DNA of 64,000 nucleotides. Origin: Palsa-965 sp044448685 (GTDB lineage: Bacteria; Bacteroidota; Bacteroidia; Palsa-965). Shown here piece after piece: positions 37,462-44,387 of this stretch; the stretch's first letter is position 1, and each line of letters begins with the position of its first letter. The notes under the pieces are model-generated. The model did no database searches. It was given only the letters and a program-made list of their open reading frames with translations, and was not told the origin of the DNA. The stretch spans positions 1 to 64,000 of the forward strand of contig JBIOHC010000003.1 of NCBI GenBank assembly GCA_044448685.1, written 5' to 3'. The position numbers and the translations under genes were made by a program.

Positions 37462-38628
37462 TTACCGGGATTGTGCTATGGCTTGTTCAAGATCAGAGGC
37501 AATATCTTCAATGGCTTCGAGCCCAACAGAAATACGTACCAGCCCGGGAGTAATCCCATTGGTCATTCTTTCCTCTTCTGTCAGTTTGGCATGTGTGGTA
37601 GAAGCAGGATGTGTTGCAATCGTGCGGGTATCGCCCAGATTGGCTGTCAGAGAAGCCATTTTTAATGCATCCAGAAATCTGCGCCCCCGTTCTATACCTC
37701 CTTTGAGCTGGAATGTAAAAAGTCCGCCCCCCAGTTTCATCTGCTTTTTCGCTATTTCAAACTGTGGATGTGAAGGCAGCATTGGATAACGCAGCCAATC
37801 CAGTTCCGGATGTTTTTCAAACCTTGTTGCCAGCGCCAGTGCATTGGAAGAATGCTTTTCCATACGGAGACTGAGTGTTTCAAGGCTTTTGGAAAGTACC
37901 CAGGCATTAAAGGGAGAAAGAGCGGGTCCTGTGCTGCGGCAAAAAGTATAAATTTCCCTGATCAGTTCTTTACGGCCCAGGATTATTCCACCCAACACAC
38001 GTCCCTGCCCGTCAATAAATTTTGTCGCCGAATGCGTTATCAAATCTGCACCGAATGTTACCGGCGTTTGCAAAGCCGGGGTCGCAAAACAGTTATCTAC
38101 ATTCAGAATGATTCCATGTTTTTTTGACAGCTTACCCAGCCATTCCAGATCAATAATATCAAGGCCCGGATTTGACGGGGTTTCAACAAAAATCATTTTT
38201 GTTTCCGGTCTGATCAGTTGTTCAAATGTCTCGGGCCGGTTTGCATCAGCATAAGAATAGCTGATTCCCCATTTGGGAAGAAACTTACTGATTACAGTAT
38301 GGGTAGAACCGAAAATGGAGCTGGCAGAAAGCAGATGATCCCCGCTTTTCAGAAAAGCCATAAAGCTGGCAAACACAGCCGACATTCCTGATGCAGTGGC
38401 ATATCCATCTTCCGCCCCTTCGAGGGCGCACATTTTATCAATGAATTCCTGGCTGTTCGGATTTGAAAAACGGCTGTAAATATTGTCATCACTTTCATCG
38501 GCAAATGCGGCACGCATTTCTTCTGCAGAATCGAAGGTGAAGCTGGAAGTGAGATAGAGCGGAGTGGAATGTTCCTTCTGACTTGTCTGATCAGTCTGGA
38601 TACGGATTGCTTTCGATTCGGGTTTCAT
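37462..38628 (-). CDS. metZ: O-succinyl/acetylhomoserine sulfhydrylase-like trans-sulfuration enzyme
   Basis: A 388-residue PLP enzyme of the Cys/Met metabolism family. The PLP lysine is Lys203 in HSATKFIDGQGRVLGG; YSRFSNPNS (51-59), ASGMSAV and the phosphate-binding GSTHTV region are also present. The sequence resembles MetZ (homocysteine from activated homoserine and sulfide) more than cystathionine lyases. The divergently encoded homoserine O-acetyltransferase (metX) on the other side of the OsmC gene supports a methionine role, so O-acetylhomoserine is the likely substrate. The start abuts the OsmC stop exactly, and the stop abuts the SpoIIE start. Confidence 0.88.
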   Translation of the reverse strand: MKPESKAIRIQTDQTSQKEHSTPLYLTSSFTFDSAEEMRAAFADESDDNIYSRFSNPNSQEFIDKMCALEGAEDGYATASGMSAVFASFMAFLKSGDHLLSASSIFGSTHTVISKFLPKWGISYSYADANRPETFEQLIRPETKMIFVETPSNPGLDIIDLEWLGKLSKKHGIILNVDNCFATPALQTPVTFGADLITHSATKFIDGQGRVLGGIILGRKELIREIYTFCRSTGPALSPFNAWVLSKSLETLSLRMEKHSSNALALATRFEKHPELDWLRYPMLPSHPQFEIAKKQMKLGGGLFTFQLKGGIERGRRFLDALKMASLTANLGDTRTIATHPASTTHAKLTEEERMTNGITPGLVRISVGLEAIEDIASDLEQAIAQSR

Positions 38629-39054
38629 CTAGTGTGCTTTCACTTTCACGGAATAGTTCATACGTGTACCTGATTTTTCAAGTGTTGCTGCTACAGAGCA
38701 GTATTTTTTCATGCTCAGGTCAACCGCCCTCTGAGCCTTCTCCGGATCCACTTTGCCCTCAAAATAAAATACAAGATTAACCTGTTCCCAGAGGGAAGGT
38801 TCCTTGCCTTGCTCCCGCTCACCATCAATCTGTATACGGAAATCCGTTACCGTCTGCTTCTGCTTCTTAAGAATCAGGAGGATATCGATGGCACTGCAAC
38901 CTCCAAGACCCATCAGCAGCATTTGCATAGGCCTGACACCCGAACCATGACCTCCTATATTCTGTCCGGCATCCATAGCTACTGCATGTCCTTCTTCATC
39001 CCTGGCTTCCATTTGAAAGTCTCCATCTGTTCTTTTCAGCTCTATGCGCATCAT
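38629..39054 (-). CDS. OsmC/Ohr family protein
   Basis: A 141-residue member of the OsmC family, thiol-dependent hydroperoxide reductases. QMLLMGLGGCSAIDILLIL holds the first conserved Cys (usual GGCxxxD motif). The second expected Cys appears in MKKYCSVAATLEKSGTRMNY, so both redox cysteines are present. It heads an operon whose next gene is the metZ-like enzyme; a thiol-redox protein beside sulfide-assimilating enzymes is metabolically sensible. Expression comes from a -7 box at 39084-39077. A perfect hairpin (39055-39070) lies between that box and the ATG. Confidence 0.88.
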   Translation of the reverse strand: MMRIELKRTDGDFQMEARDEEGHAVAMDAGQNIGGHGSGVRPMQMLLMGLGGCSAIDILLILKKQKQTVTDFRIQIDGEREQGKEPSLWEQVNLVFYFEGKVDPEKAQRAVDLSMKKYCSVAATLEKSGTRMNYSVKVKAH

Positions 39055-39070
39055 TTGAATTTTTATTCAA
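39055..39070 (-). promoter_or_regulatory. hairpin in the OsmC leader
   Basis: TTGAAT-tttt-ATTCAA, a perfect 6-bp inverted repeat ending one base before the OsmC ATG and inside the predicted leader. It could hide the start codon or serve as an operator. Confidence 0.4.
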
Positions 39071-39076
39071 TGGTTT

Positions 39077-39084
39077 CAAATATA
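39077..39084 (-). promoter_or_regulatory. -7 box of the OsmC-metZ-SpoIIE operon
   Basis: Minus strand TATATTTG. Transcription would start near 39072, about 18 nt before the ATG at 39054. The intergenic gap to divergent metX is only 69 nt, too short for a SAM riboswitch on either side. Confidence 0.6.
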
Positions 39085-39123
39085 CATAAACGGGGTGTTT
39101 TTTTAGTAGTTTTACTCAATTAA

Positions 39124-40131
39124 ATGAAGCCTGAAACTTATCTATACAATGCCTCCTTCACAACCGAGAGCGGGGTTGTGTTGCCCCGGCTCGAAATTGC
39201 CTACCATACTTTCGGAAAACGGAATAAGGACGGTGATAATGTAGTATGGGTTTGCCATGCCCTTACGGCCAATTCGGATGCGCAAGACTGGTGGCCGGGT
39301 ATCATCGGTAAAAATGCACTCCTTGATCCGGATAAATACTTTATTGTTTGCGCCAATATCCTGGGATCCTGTTACGGTTCTTCAGGTCCCCTGAGTCTGA
39401 ATCCCGAAACCGGCAAACCCTATTTTTACTCTTTTCCCTTTATCACTATTCGTGATATGGTTCAGGCTCATATCCTGCTCCGTAAATACCTGGGTATTGA
39501 ACATATTCATTTGTGCATGGGAGGATCTATGGGCGGATATCAGGTTCTGGAATGGGCGCTTGCCGAACCATCCGTTTTTAGTAAACTTTTCCTGATAGCC
39601 ACCGGAGCTGCCGAATCGGCCTGGGGTATTGCTATTCATACAAGCCAGAGGCTGGCAATTGAAGCGGATCATACCTGGAAAGATAGTAGTACTGTTGCAG
39701 GGGCAGGCGGATTAAAAGCAGCCCGTGCCATCGGGATGCTGACATACCGGAATTACAAAGCCTTTGTAGAAAGTCAGAATGATGCCGAACATATATTGGG
39801 TACTTACCGGGCTGAATCCTATATCCACTATCAGGGTGAAAAACTTGTAAAACGCTTCAATACCCAGAGTTACCACCTCCTTACACGGGCTATGGACTCC
39901 CATCATATCGGACGGGGCAGGGGAAGTCTGGAGAAAGTACTGAATACGATTATGCTTCCTGTACTTGTTGTCGGTATAAGCAGCGACCAGCTCTGCCCGG
40001 TAGAAGAGCAGAAGTTTCTGGCTCAGCATATTCCCAATGCGGGCTATCATGAAATCGATTCACCTTACGGGCATGATGGTTTTCTGATTGAATCGGAAAA
40101 GCTGACCGTAATATTGAAAGCTTTTATCTGA
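39124..40131 (+). CDS. metX: homoserine O-acetyltransferase
   Basis: A 335-residue alpha/beta hydrolase that transfers an acetyl group from acetyl-CoA to homoserine, the activation step before sulfhydrylation. Catalytic Ser135 sits in CMGGSMGGYQVLEW; Asp is in VVGISSDQLCP and His in YGHDGFL. The substrate-binding block NILGSCYGSSGPLSLNPETGKPY is typical of MetX. It is transcribed away from the OsmC-metZ operon, which would use its product to make homocysteine. At 335 residues it is slightly short because the lid domain is compact. A hairpin follows at 40138-40170. Confidence 0.95.
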   Translation: MKPETYLYNASFTTESGVVLPRLEIAYHTFGKRNKDGDNVVWVCHALTANSDAQDWWPGIIGKNALLDPDKYFIVCANILGSCYGSSGPLSLNPETGKPYFYSFPFITIRDMVQAHILLRKYLGIEHIHLCMGGSMGGYQVLEWALAEPSVFSKLFLIATGAAESAWGIAIHTSQRLAIEADHTWKDSSTVAGAGGLKAARAIGMLTYRNYKAFVESQNDAEHILGTYRAESYIHYQGEKLVKRFNTQSYHLLTRAMDSHHIGRGRGSLEKVLNTIMLPVLVVGISSDQLCPVEEQKFLAQHIPNAGYHEIDSPYGHDGFLIESEKLTVILKAFI

Positions 40132-40137
40132 TCGCAC

Positions 40138-40170
40138 AAACCTCTTGGGCCTTAAAGATCTTGGAGGTTT
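40138..40170. terminator. possible bidirectional terminator between metX and the AstE-like gene
   Basis: AAACCTC (40138-40144) pairs with GAGGTTT (40164-40170) over a 19-nt loop between two convergent stop codons. The stem is short and the T tract weak. Confidence 0.4.
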
Positions 40171-41113
40171 ATTCCATCCCTACATGAATCAATGCATCCC
40201 CTTCATTAATCACCGGTTTGTTATTGATACCGATAATAAATCCTGTTTCAGGGGCTTTGAGGGTGGTTTCAATTTCTCCGTATGGGTCTGAAATACTTCC
40301 AATGATCTCATTCTTTTTTATGAAGGATCCGTATTTCTTGGTTGTGCGGAACATGCCTGAAATATCGGCACGGACCCAGGTGGTATCATTCAGTATACGG
40401 CTGGGTGATGATTCGAGATCTATATCAATCATTCCCAGATTCTTCATCAGTCTCAGACAACCTGTCACGCCTTCGGCAATTGCTTTTTCATTGAAACGCA
40501 TGGACTCCCCTGCTTCATATACCAATACAGGCTTTCCTTTGCGGGATGCTTCGAGGCGGAATGATTTTTCCCTGTAATCGGCATTGAGAATAAACGGACT
40601 GCCGAACATTTTGGCAAGTTCCAGATTCCGGTGATCCTTAAAGACACAACGGATCTGAGGATAGTTATTGATGCGTGCACCACCGGTATGGAAATCAACA
40701 CCGAGATCTATCTGGGGCACTATTTCATTCATCATATCATAGGCTATGCGGCTGCCCAGTGATCCGCTTTGTGTACCCGGAAAACAGCGGTTCAGATCTT
40801 TGCCATCGGGCAAATCACGGGAATGATTCAGAAAGGAAATGATATTGATGATGGGCATAGCCAGTATAGATCCCTTTTTGAGCTTGCTGAGATAACCACC
40901 GCGTATAAGCTGACGGATGATTTCTATTCCGTTGATCTCATCACCGTGCATGCCGGCACTGAGCAATACCACCGGTCCTTCGTGCTGTGAGCGGAATACA
41001 TGCACGGGAATTTCCATGATGGTACGCGTCGGTAAACGGTACATATTCATGTTCACTTCCTTATTTTCACCCGGACTGATAACTTGCCGGTTAATGATGA
41101 TTTGTTTGGGCAT
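40169..41113 (-). CDS. succinylglutamate desuccinylase/aspartoacylase (AstE) family zinc protein
   Basis: A 314-residue M14-like zinc hydrolase. Metal ligands are visible in LLSAGMHGDEINGIEI (His56, Glu59) and in the downstream VDFHTGG; catalytic Glu in LVYEAGES. The last 100 residues form a lipoyl-like beta domain (KKNEIIGSISDPYGEIETTLKAPETGF). Family members remove acyl or amino-acyl groups from amino acids. It is the third gene of an operon after the RimB-like peptidase and RimK, so its natural substrate may be a glutamate-tailed product or related peptide rather than succinylglutamate. No arginine-succinyltransferase genes are nearby. Confidence 0.87.
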   Translation of the reverse strand: MPKQIIINRQVISPGENKEVNMNMYRLPTRTIMEIPVHVFRSQHEGPVVLLSAGMHGDEINGIEIIRQLIRGGYLSKLKKGSILAMPIINIISFLNHSRDLPDGKDLNRCFPGTQSGSLGSRIAYDMMNEIVPQIDLGVDFHTGGARINNYPQIRCVFKDHRNLELAKMFGSPFILNADYREKSFRLEASRKGKPVLVYEAGESMRFNEKAIAEGVTGCLRLMKNLGMIDIDLESSPSRILNDTTWVRADISGMFRTTKKYGSFIKKNEIIGSISDPYGEIETTLKAPETGFIIGINNKPVINEGDALIHVGME

Positions 41114-41130
41114 AAGCGTGTTTAAACTTC

Positions 41131-42024
41131 TTAAGGAGTATGCGCTTCATGAAACTCATTCCGTTCCACATATTCAATAATCTTTCCGGCAATATCAATT
41201 CCGGTTGCTCCTTCAATACCTTCCAGACCGGGTGAGGAATTCACTTCCATAACCAGCGGTCCGCGTTTAGACTGAAGCATATCCACTCCTGCAATGGCCA
41301 GGCCAAGCTTTTTTACAGCTTTGATAGCCGTTGATTTTTCTTCCTTGCTCAGGTTAATGACTGTTGCTTTACCTCCCCTGTGAAGGTTGGAACGGAAATC
41401 TCCTTCCACTCCCTGACGCTTCATGGCTCCCACTATTTGTCCATCCACCACAAATGCACGTATATCGGCTCCTTTTGCCTCTGCTATAAACTCCTGAACC
41501 AGAATATTCACCTCCACACCCAGGAAAGCTTCGATAACGGATTTTGCCGAGTTGTATGTTTCAGCTAATATGACTCCTATACCCTGGGTGCCTTCCAGCA
41601 ATTTAATAACTGCCGGAGCTCCTCCTACCTGTTGCAATACATTGTCAATATCCTTTGGACTGGAAGCGAATGCTGTTTTAGGCATATCCAAACCGGCTTT
41701 TGCCAGCAACTGCAGGCAGCGAAGTTTATCCCTTGAACGTACCAGGGCCTGTGATTCAACAGCTGAAAATACTTTCATCTGTTCAAATTGCCTTACTACA
41801 GCAGCTCCGTAAAAAGTGACAGAAGCTCCTATACGCGGGATAACGGCATTCACACCTGTTACTTCCTTTCCTTTATAGTAAATATGAGGATGATTTTTTT
41901 CAATCACCAGCACACATTTCTGATGATCAATGATCACCATTTCGTGGCCTCTTTTTTTTCCTGCTTCCATCAGGCGGCTGGTCGAATACAATTTGGAATT
42001 CCTGGAAAGGACGGCTATTTTCAT
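41131..42024 (-). CDS. rimK: RimK-type alpha-L-glutamate ligase
   Basis: A 297-residue ATP-grasp ligase, the full length of E. coli RimK, which adds glutamates to the C terminus of ribosomal protein S6 and can make poly-alpha-glutamate. Family blocks: MKIAVLSRNSKLYSTSRL at the N terminus, IPRIGASVTFYGAAVVRQFE, the ATP loop VIKLLEGTQGIGVILAE, DIRAFVVDG, and the Mg-binding end VMEVNSSPGLEGIE. The upstream neighbour is a RimB-like retropepsin-type peptidase and the downstream one an AstE-like hydrolase (17-nt gap), so the operon both adds and probably removes glutamate tails. Confidence 0.95.
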   Translation of the reverse strand: MKIAVLSRNSKLYSTSRLMEAGKKRGHEMVIIDHQKCVLVIEKNHPHIYYKGKEVTGVNAVIPRIGASVTFYGAAVVRQFEQMKVFSAVESQALVRSRDKLRCLQLLAKAGLDMPKTAFASSPKDIDNVLQQVGGAPAVIKLLEGTQGIGVILAETYNSAKSVIEAFLGVEVNILVQEFIAEAKGADIRAFVVDGQIVGAMKRQGVEGDFRSNLHRGGKATVINLSKEEKSTAIKAVKKLGLAIAGVDMLQSKRGPLVMEVNSSPGLEGIEGATGIDIAGKIIEYVERNEFHEAHTP

Positions 42025-42073
42025 AAACCAATGTATGATTTAAGATGTGTGATTTAAGATTTAGGAAGGGTGG

Positions 42074-42517
42074 TTATCCTGCTTTGATTTTTAACGGTGC
42101 AATTCCTAACTGGGATACATCCACCACAAAACGATTCTTTAAAAATTTTCTTCCTATCAGTACGGGATAACGCATAGAGCCTCTGTTGGTGAGCGAAATT
42201 ACGGATTTAATTACCCGTCCCCCCATTTTTACCCTGGTTTTAATGATAAAACGCCGTTCATTCTCACCGAAGGAATTTTTAATATCCTTCTGACTATAGA
42301 TTTTTGTTGAATGGTCTGTTTCATTGTATTCGGGATGGGTAGGATCCAGGAGTTTAAAATGCAGGACTCCGTTTTCTTCCCTGATATCATGACAGTGCAA
42401 TACTGCGGTATAGGCACCGGTATCAATCTTGGCTGTAATCTGGAATAAGCCCAGATCGGGAAAATCAACCTCCTCCCGTCTGCCGATCAGGTTTTTTGCT
42501 CTGTGCTTTTTTCCCAT
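42074..42517 (-). CDS. RimB-like ATP-dependent zinc protease (retropepsin-fold) protein
   Basis: A 147-residue protein of the putative ATP-dependent zinc protease family, which adopts a retropepsin-like fold. The catalytic motif is KIDTGAYTAVLH (Asp near residue 32). A second conserved strand reads MRYPVLIGRKFLKNRFVVDVS. Relatives next to rimK in other bacteria (RimB) counter or modulate RimK-made glutamate tails. First gene of the operon, 49 nt before rimK; that gap carries a short AT-rich tandem motif (TGATTTAAGATGTG, around 42028-42064) of the kind often dispersed in Bacteroidota genomes. Confidence 0.88.
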   Translation of the reverse strand: MGKKHRAKNLIGRREEVDFPDLGLFQITAKIDTGAYTAVLHCHDIREENGVLHFKLLDPTHPEYNETDHSTKIYSQKDIKNSFGENERRFIIKTRVKMGGRVIKSVISLTNRGSMRYPVLIGRKFLKNRFVVDVSQLGIAPLKIKAG

Positions 42518-42529
42518 ATGGAAAGGATT

Positions 42530-42556
42530 GGAGATTAAAGATAATATTTAATCTCC
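42530..42556. promoter_or_regulatory. perfect 10-bp inverted repeat between divergent promoters
   Basis: GGAGATTAAA (42530-42539) and TTTAATCTCC (42547-42556) flank a 7-nt centre, lying between the ATG of the rimB-rimK operon (42517, minus) and the -7 box of the oxidoreductase gene (42566, plus). Position and symmetry fit an operator for a dimeric regulator acting on both genes. Confidence 0.45.
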
Positions 42557-42565
42557 GGAAAAATA

Positions 42566-42573
42566 TACTTTTG
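42566..42573 (+). promoter_or_regulatory. -7 box of the DAO-type oxidoreductase gene
   Basis: TACTTTTG ends 6 nt before the ATG at 42580. It shows that the longer open frame from 42496 is not used. Confidence 0.6.
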
Positions 42574-42579
42574 AGGTCA

Positions 42580-43641
42580 ATGAATTCCAAAGATTCTCTT
42601 CCATTGGATTACCTTATCGTTGGTCAGGGCCTGGCCGGATCCGTACTCGCCCATCACCTGATTCAAAAACGTAAAACCTTCCGTATCATTGATAAACCTT
42701 CCCTTTCCATAAGTTCCAGGGTAGCCGGAGGTTTATTCAATCCGGTTGTATTCAAGCGTCTTGTCAAAAGCTGGATGGCCGATGAACAGCTCGAAGCCGC
42801 CGAAAAGTTCTATACTAACCTGGAAACGCTGTTCGGAACACGTTTCTTTCACAAAAAAGAACTGCTTAAAATTTTTGCCGAACCTCCGGAAAAAATTCTC
42901 TGGGAAAAGAAAAGACTGGAAGAGGTTGGCAGATACCTGAGCCCGATCATCGAAGGCCCTCCAGATGAAAGCATACAAGCCCCACAGGGTTATGCCCGCG
43001 TTAGCGGAGCTGGTTATGTAGATGTTTCTCTCTTTCTGGATCTTTCTTCAACCCTCTTTAAAAAACAGGATCTGCTTGTCGAAGAAGCTTTTAATCACCC
43101 GGATTTGAAGTTGGAAGCAAGCACCGTGGTTTATAAAAACATGCGTGCTTCCCGCATCATTTTCTGTGAAGGACATCTGGCTTCCCAAAATCCCTGGTTC
43201 AGCTGGATGCCTTTTAACCTGGCCAAAGGTGAAGTGCTGACTGTTAAAATTCCTGGGTATTCACGTACCGATGTGGTGAACAAAGGTGTATTCATTCTAC
43301 CCATAGGCAATGATCTCTTCCGCGTTGGCTCTACCTTTGCCTGGGATAAACTGGATGAAGTCCCCACAGAAGCAGCCAAAGAGGATCTCATTTTGCGCCT
43401 CCAAAAAGTATTGAAACTTCCGTTTGAAATTGTGGATCATAAAGCCGGTATCCGTCCTACTGTCATCAACCGGCGACCACTTATAGGAGTACATCCCGAT
43501 CACCCTGCATTATGTATGTTCAACGGTATGGGAAGCAAGGGGGTAATGATTGCTCCTTACTTTGCTGATCATTTCATTGCTCACCTGGAAGATCATTCTC
43601 CATTGAGTCATGAAGTGGATATACGGAGATTCTGGAAGTAA
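42580..43641 (+). CDS. FAD-dependent DAO-type oxidoreductase
   Basis: A 353-residue flavoprotein of the D-amino-acid oxidase/glycine oxidase superfamily. The dinucleotide fold starts LDYLIVGQGLAGSVLAHHLI with an acidic end at the second strand (IIDKP). The C-terminal half has HKAGIRPTVINRRPLIGVHPDHP and FNGMGSKGVMIAPYFADH, characteristic of the family's FAD- and substrate-binding part. It probably oxidises an amine or amino acid; the substrate is unknown. The start at 42580 follows from the -7 box. Monocistronic, followed by the hairpin array. Confidence 0.88.
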   Translation: MNSKDSLPLDYLIVGQGLAGSVLAHHLIQKRKTFRIIDKPSLSISSRVAGGLFNPVVFKRLVKSWMADEQLEAAEKFYTNLETLFGTRFFHKKELLKIFAEPPEKILWEKKRLEEVGRYLSPIIEGPPDESIQAPQGYARVSGAGYVDVSLFLDLSSTLFKKQDLLVEEAFNHPDLKLEASTVVYKNMRASRIIFCEGHLASQNPWFSWMPFNLAKGEVLTVKIPGYSRTDVVNKGVFILPIGNDLFRVGSTFAWDKLDEVPTEAAKEDLILRLQKVLKLPFEIVDHKAGIRPTVINRRPLIGVHPDHPALCMFNGMGSKGVMIAPYFADHFIAHLEDHSPLSHEVDIRRFWK

Positions 43642-43678
43642 AGAAAGCATTGATGGCTCCATTACAAAATAAACAATA

Positions 43679-44077
43679 GCGTCTGTTTATTCAGAAGAAG
43701 AGTGTATTTCTTCAAATGAAGCGTGTGAATGTGAAGAAGTAGATGCTGTTTCTTCACAAGGAGTGTGTGAATGTGCAGATGTAGCGTGTGTTTATTCACA
43801 AGGAGCGTGTGAATGTGAAGAAGTAGCGTGTGTTTCTTCACAAGAAGAGTATGAATGTGCAGAAGCAGCGTGTGTTTCTTCACAAGGAGCGTGTGAATGT
43901 GAAGAAGTAGATGCTGTTTCTTCACGAGGAGCGTGTGAATGTGCAGATGTAGCGTGTGTTTATTCACAAGGAGCGTGTGAATGTGAAGAAGTAGCGTGTG
44001 TTTCTTCACAAGTAGAATATGAATGTGAAGAAGCAGGGTGTGTTTATTCATAAGAAGAGTGTGAATATGAATAAACA
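43679..44077. repeat. array of 19 hairpin-forming 21-nt units with a 168-bp higher-order repeat
   Basis: Nineteen contiguous units of exactly 21 nt, most starting GCGTGTG, alternate between a T type (GCGTGTGTTTCTTCACAAGG) and an A type (GCGTGTGAATGTGAAGAAGT). Neighbouring units are complementary: TTCTTCACA in one pairs with TGTGAAGAA in the next, so the array can fold as a row of hairpins. Units 3-10 (43721-43888) and 11-18 (43889-44056) match one-to-one, giving a 168-bp second-order duplication. Because the unit is a multiple of three, long open frames exist on both strands; neither has a convincing start or promoter. Confidence 0.85.
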
Positions 44078-44215
44078 GCGGCTGTTTTCGAGTACGCAAT
44101 TCTGCCCCCTATTGTAAGTTGTTGATTTTCTGAGTTATAGCTAGCTTTTACTATGTCCACTTCGGGGTTTCCTCCATCTGTTTAGGACCCGAATTGACAA
44201 CATCAGGCACTTTTG

Positions 44216-44230
44216 TGTTGATAATCAACA
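44216..44230. repeat. 15-bp palindrome TGTTGAT-a-ATCAACA
   Basis: Seven-base arms around a single A, upstream of the macroglobulin gene. Possible operator; no partner regulator is evident. Confidence 0.35.
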
Positions 44231-44270
44231 TCATACACGTTTTTTCGTCATACTTTCCCTGACTCTTCCC

Positions 44271-44290
44271 TATACATATATATATGTATA
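44271..44290. repeat. perfect 20-bp palindrome of TATACATATA and its complement
   Basis: Fully symmetric AT-only-except-centre-flanks sequence about 100 nt before the macroglobulin ATG. It could be a regulator site or a cruciform-prone element. Confidence 0.4.
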
Positions 44291-44387
44291 GACAGCCCTA
44301 TCCGGGCCCAAAGCAATACGGCCTGAATCACAATCCTTTATGGATTTTTGGTCTACCTTGCATCCATAGGCAAAAACAACCCGCTTT

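Larger units (their letters stand above)
43642..44387. other. 746-nt intergenic region with hairpin array and two palindromes
   Basis: No credible gene. It contains the 21-nt repeat array (43679-44077), the palindromes at 44216-44230 and 44271-44290, and an AT-rich stretch before the macroglobulin start. No convincing TAnnTTTG promoter for the macroglobulin was found; TACCTTGC at 44354-44361 is a weak candidate. Confidence 0.7.

Noticed and set aside
39055..39123. SAM riboswitch or other methionine riboswitch between OsmC and metX
   Set aside because: The gap is only 69 nt and shared by two divergent promoters, too short for a known SAM riboswitch fold.
43679..44077. CRISPR array
   Set aside because: Units are contiguous with no unique spacers, and no cas genes are in the window.
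43662..44099. 145-codon minus-strand frame and 96-codon plus-strand frame over the repeat array
   Set aside because: The 21-nt period is a multiple of three, so open frames arise automatically on both strands. The plus frame has only an internal GTG, and neither has a promoter box or signal. Kept as a finding, not as a gene.
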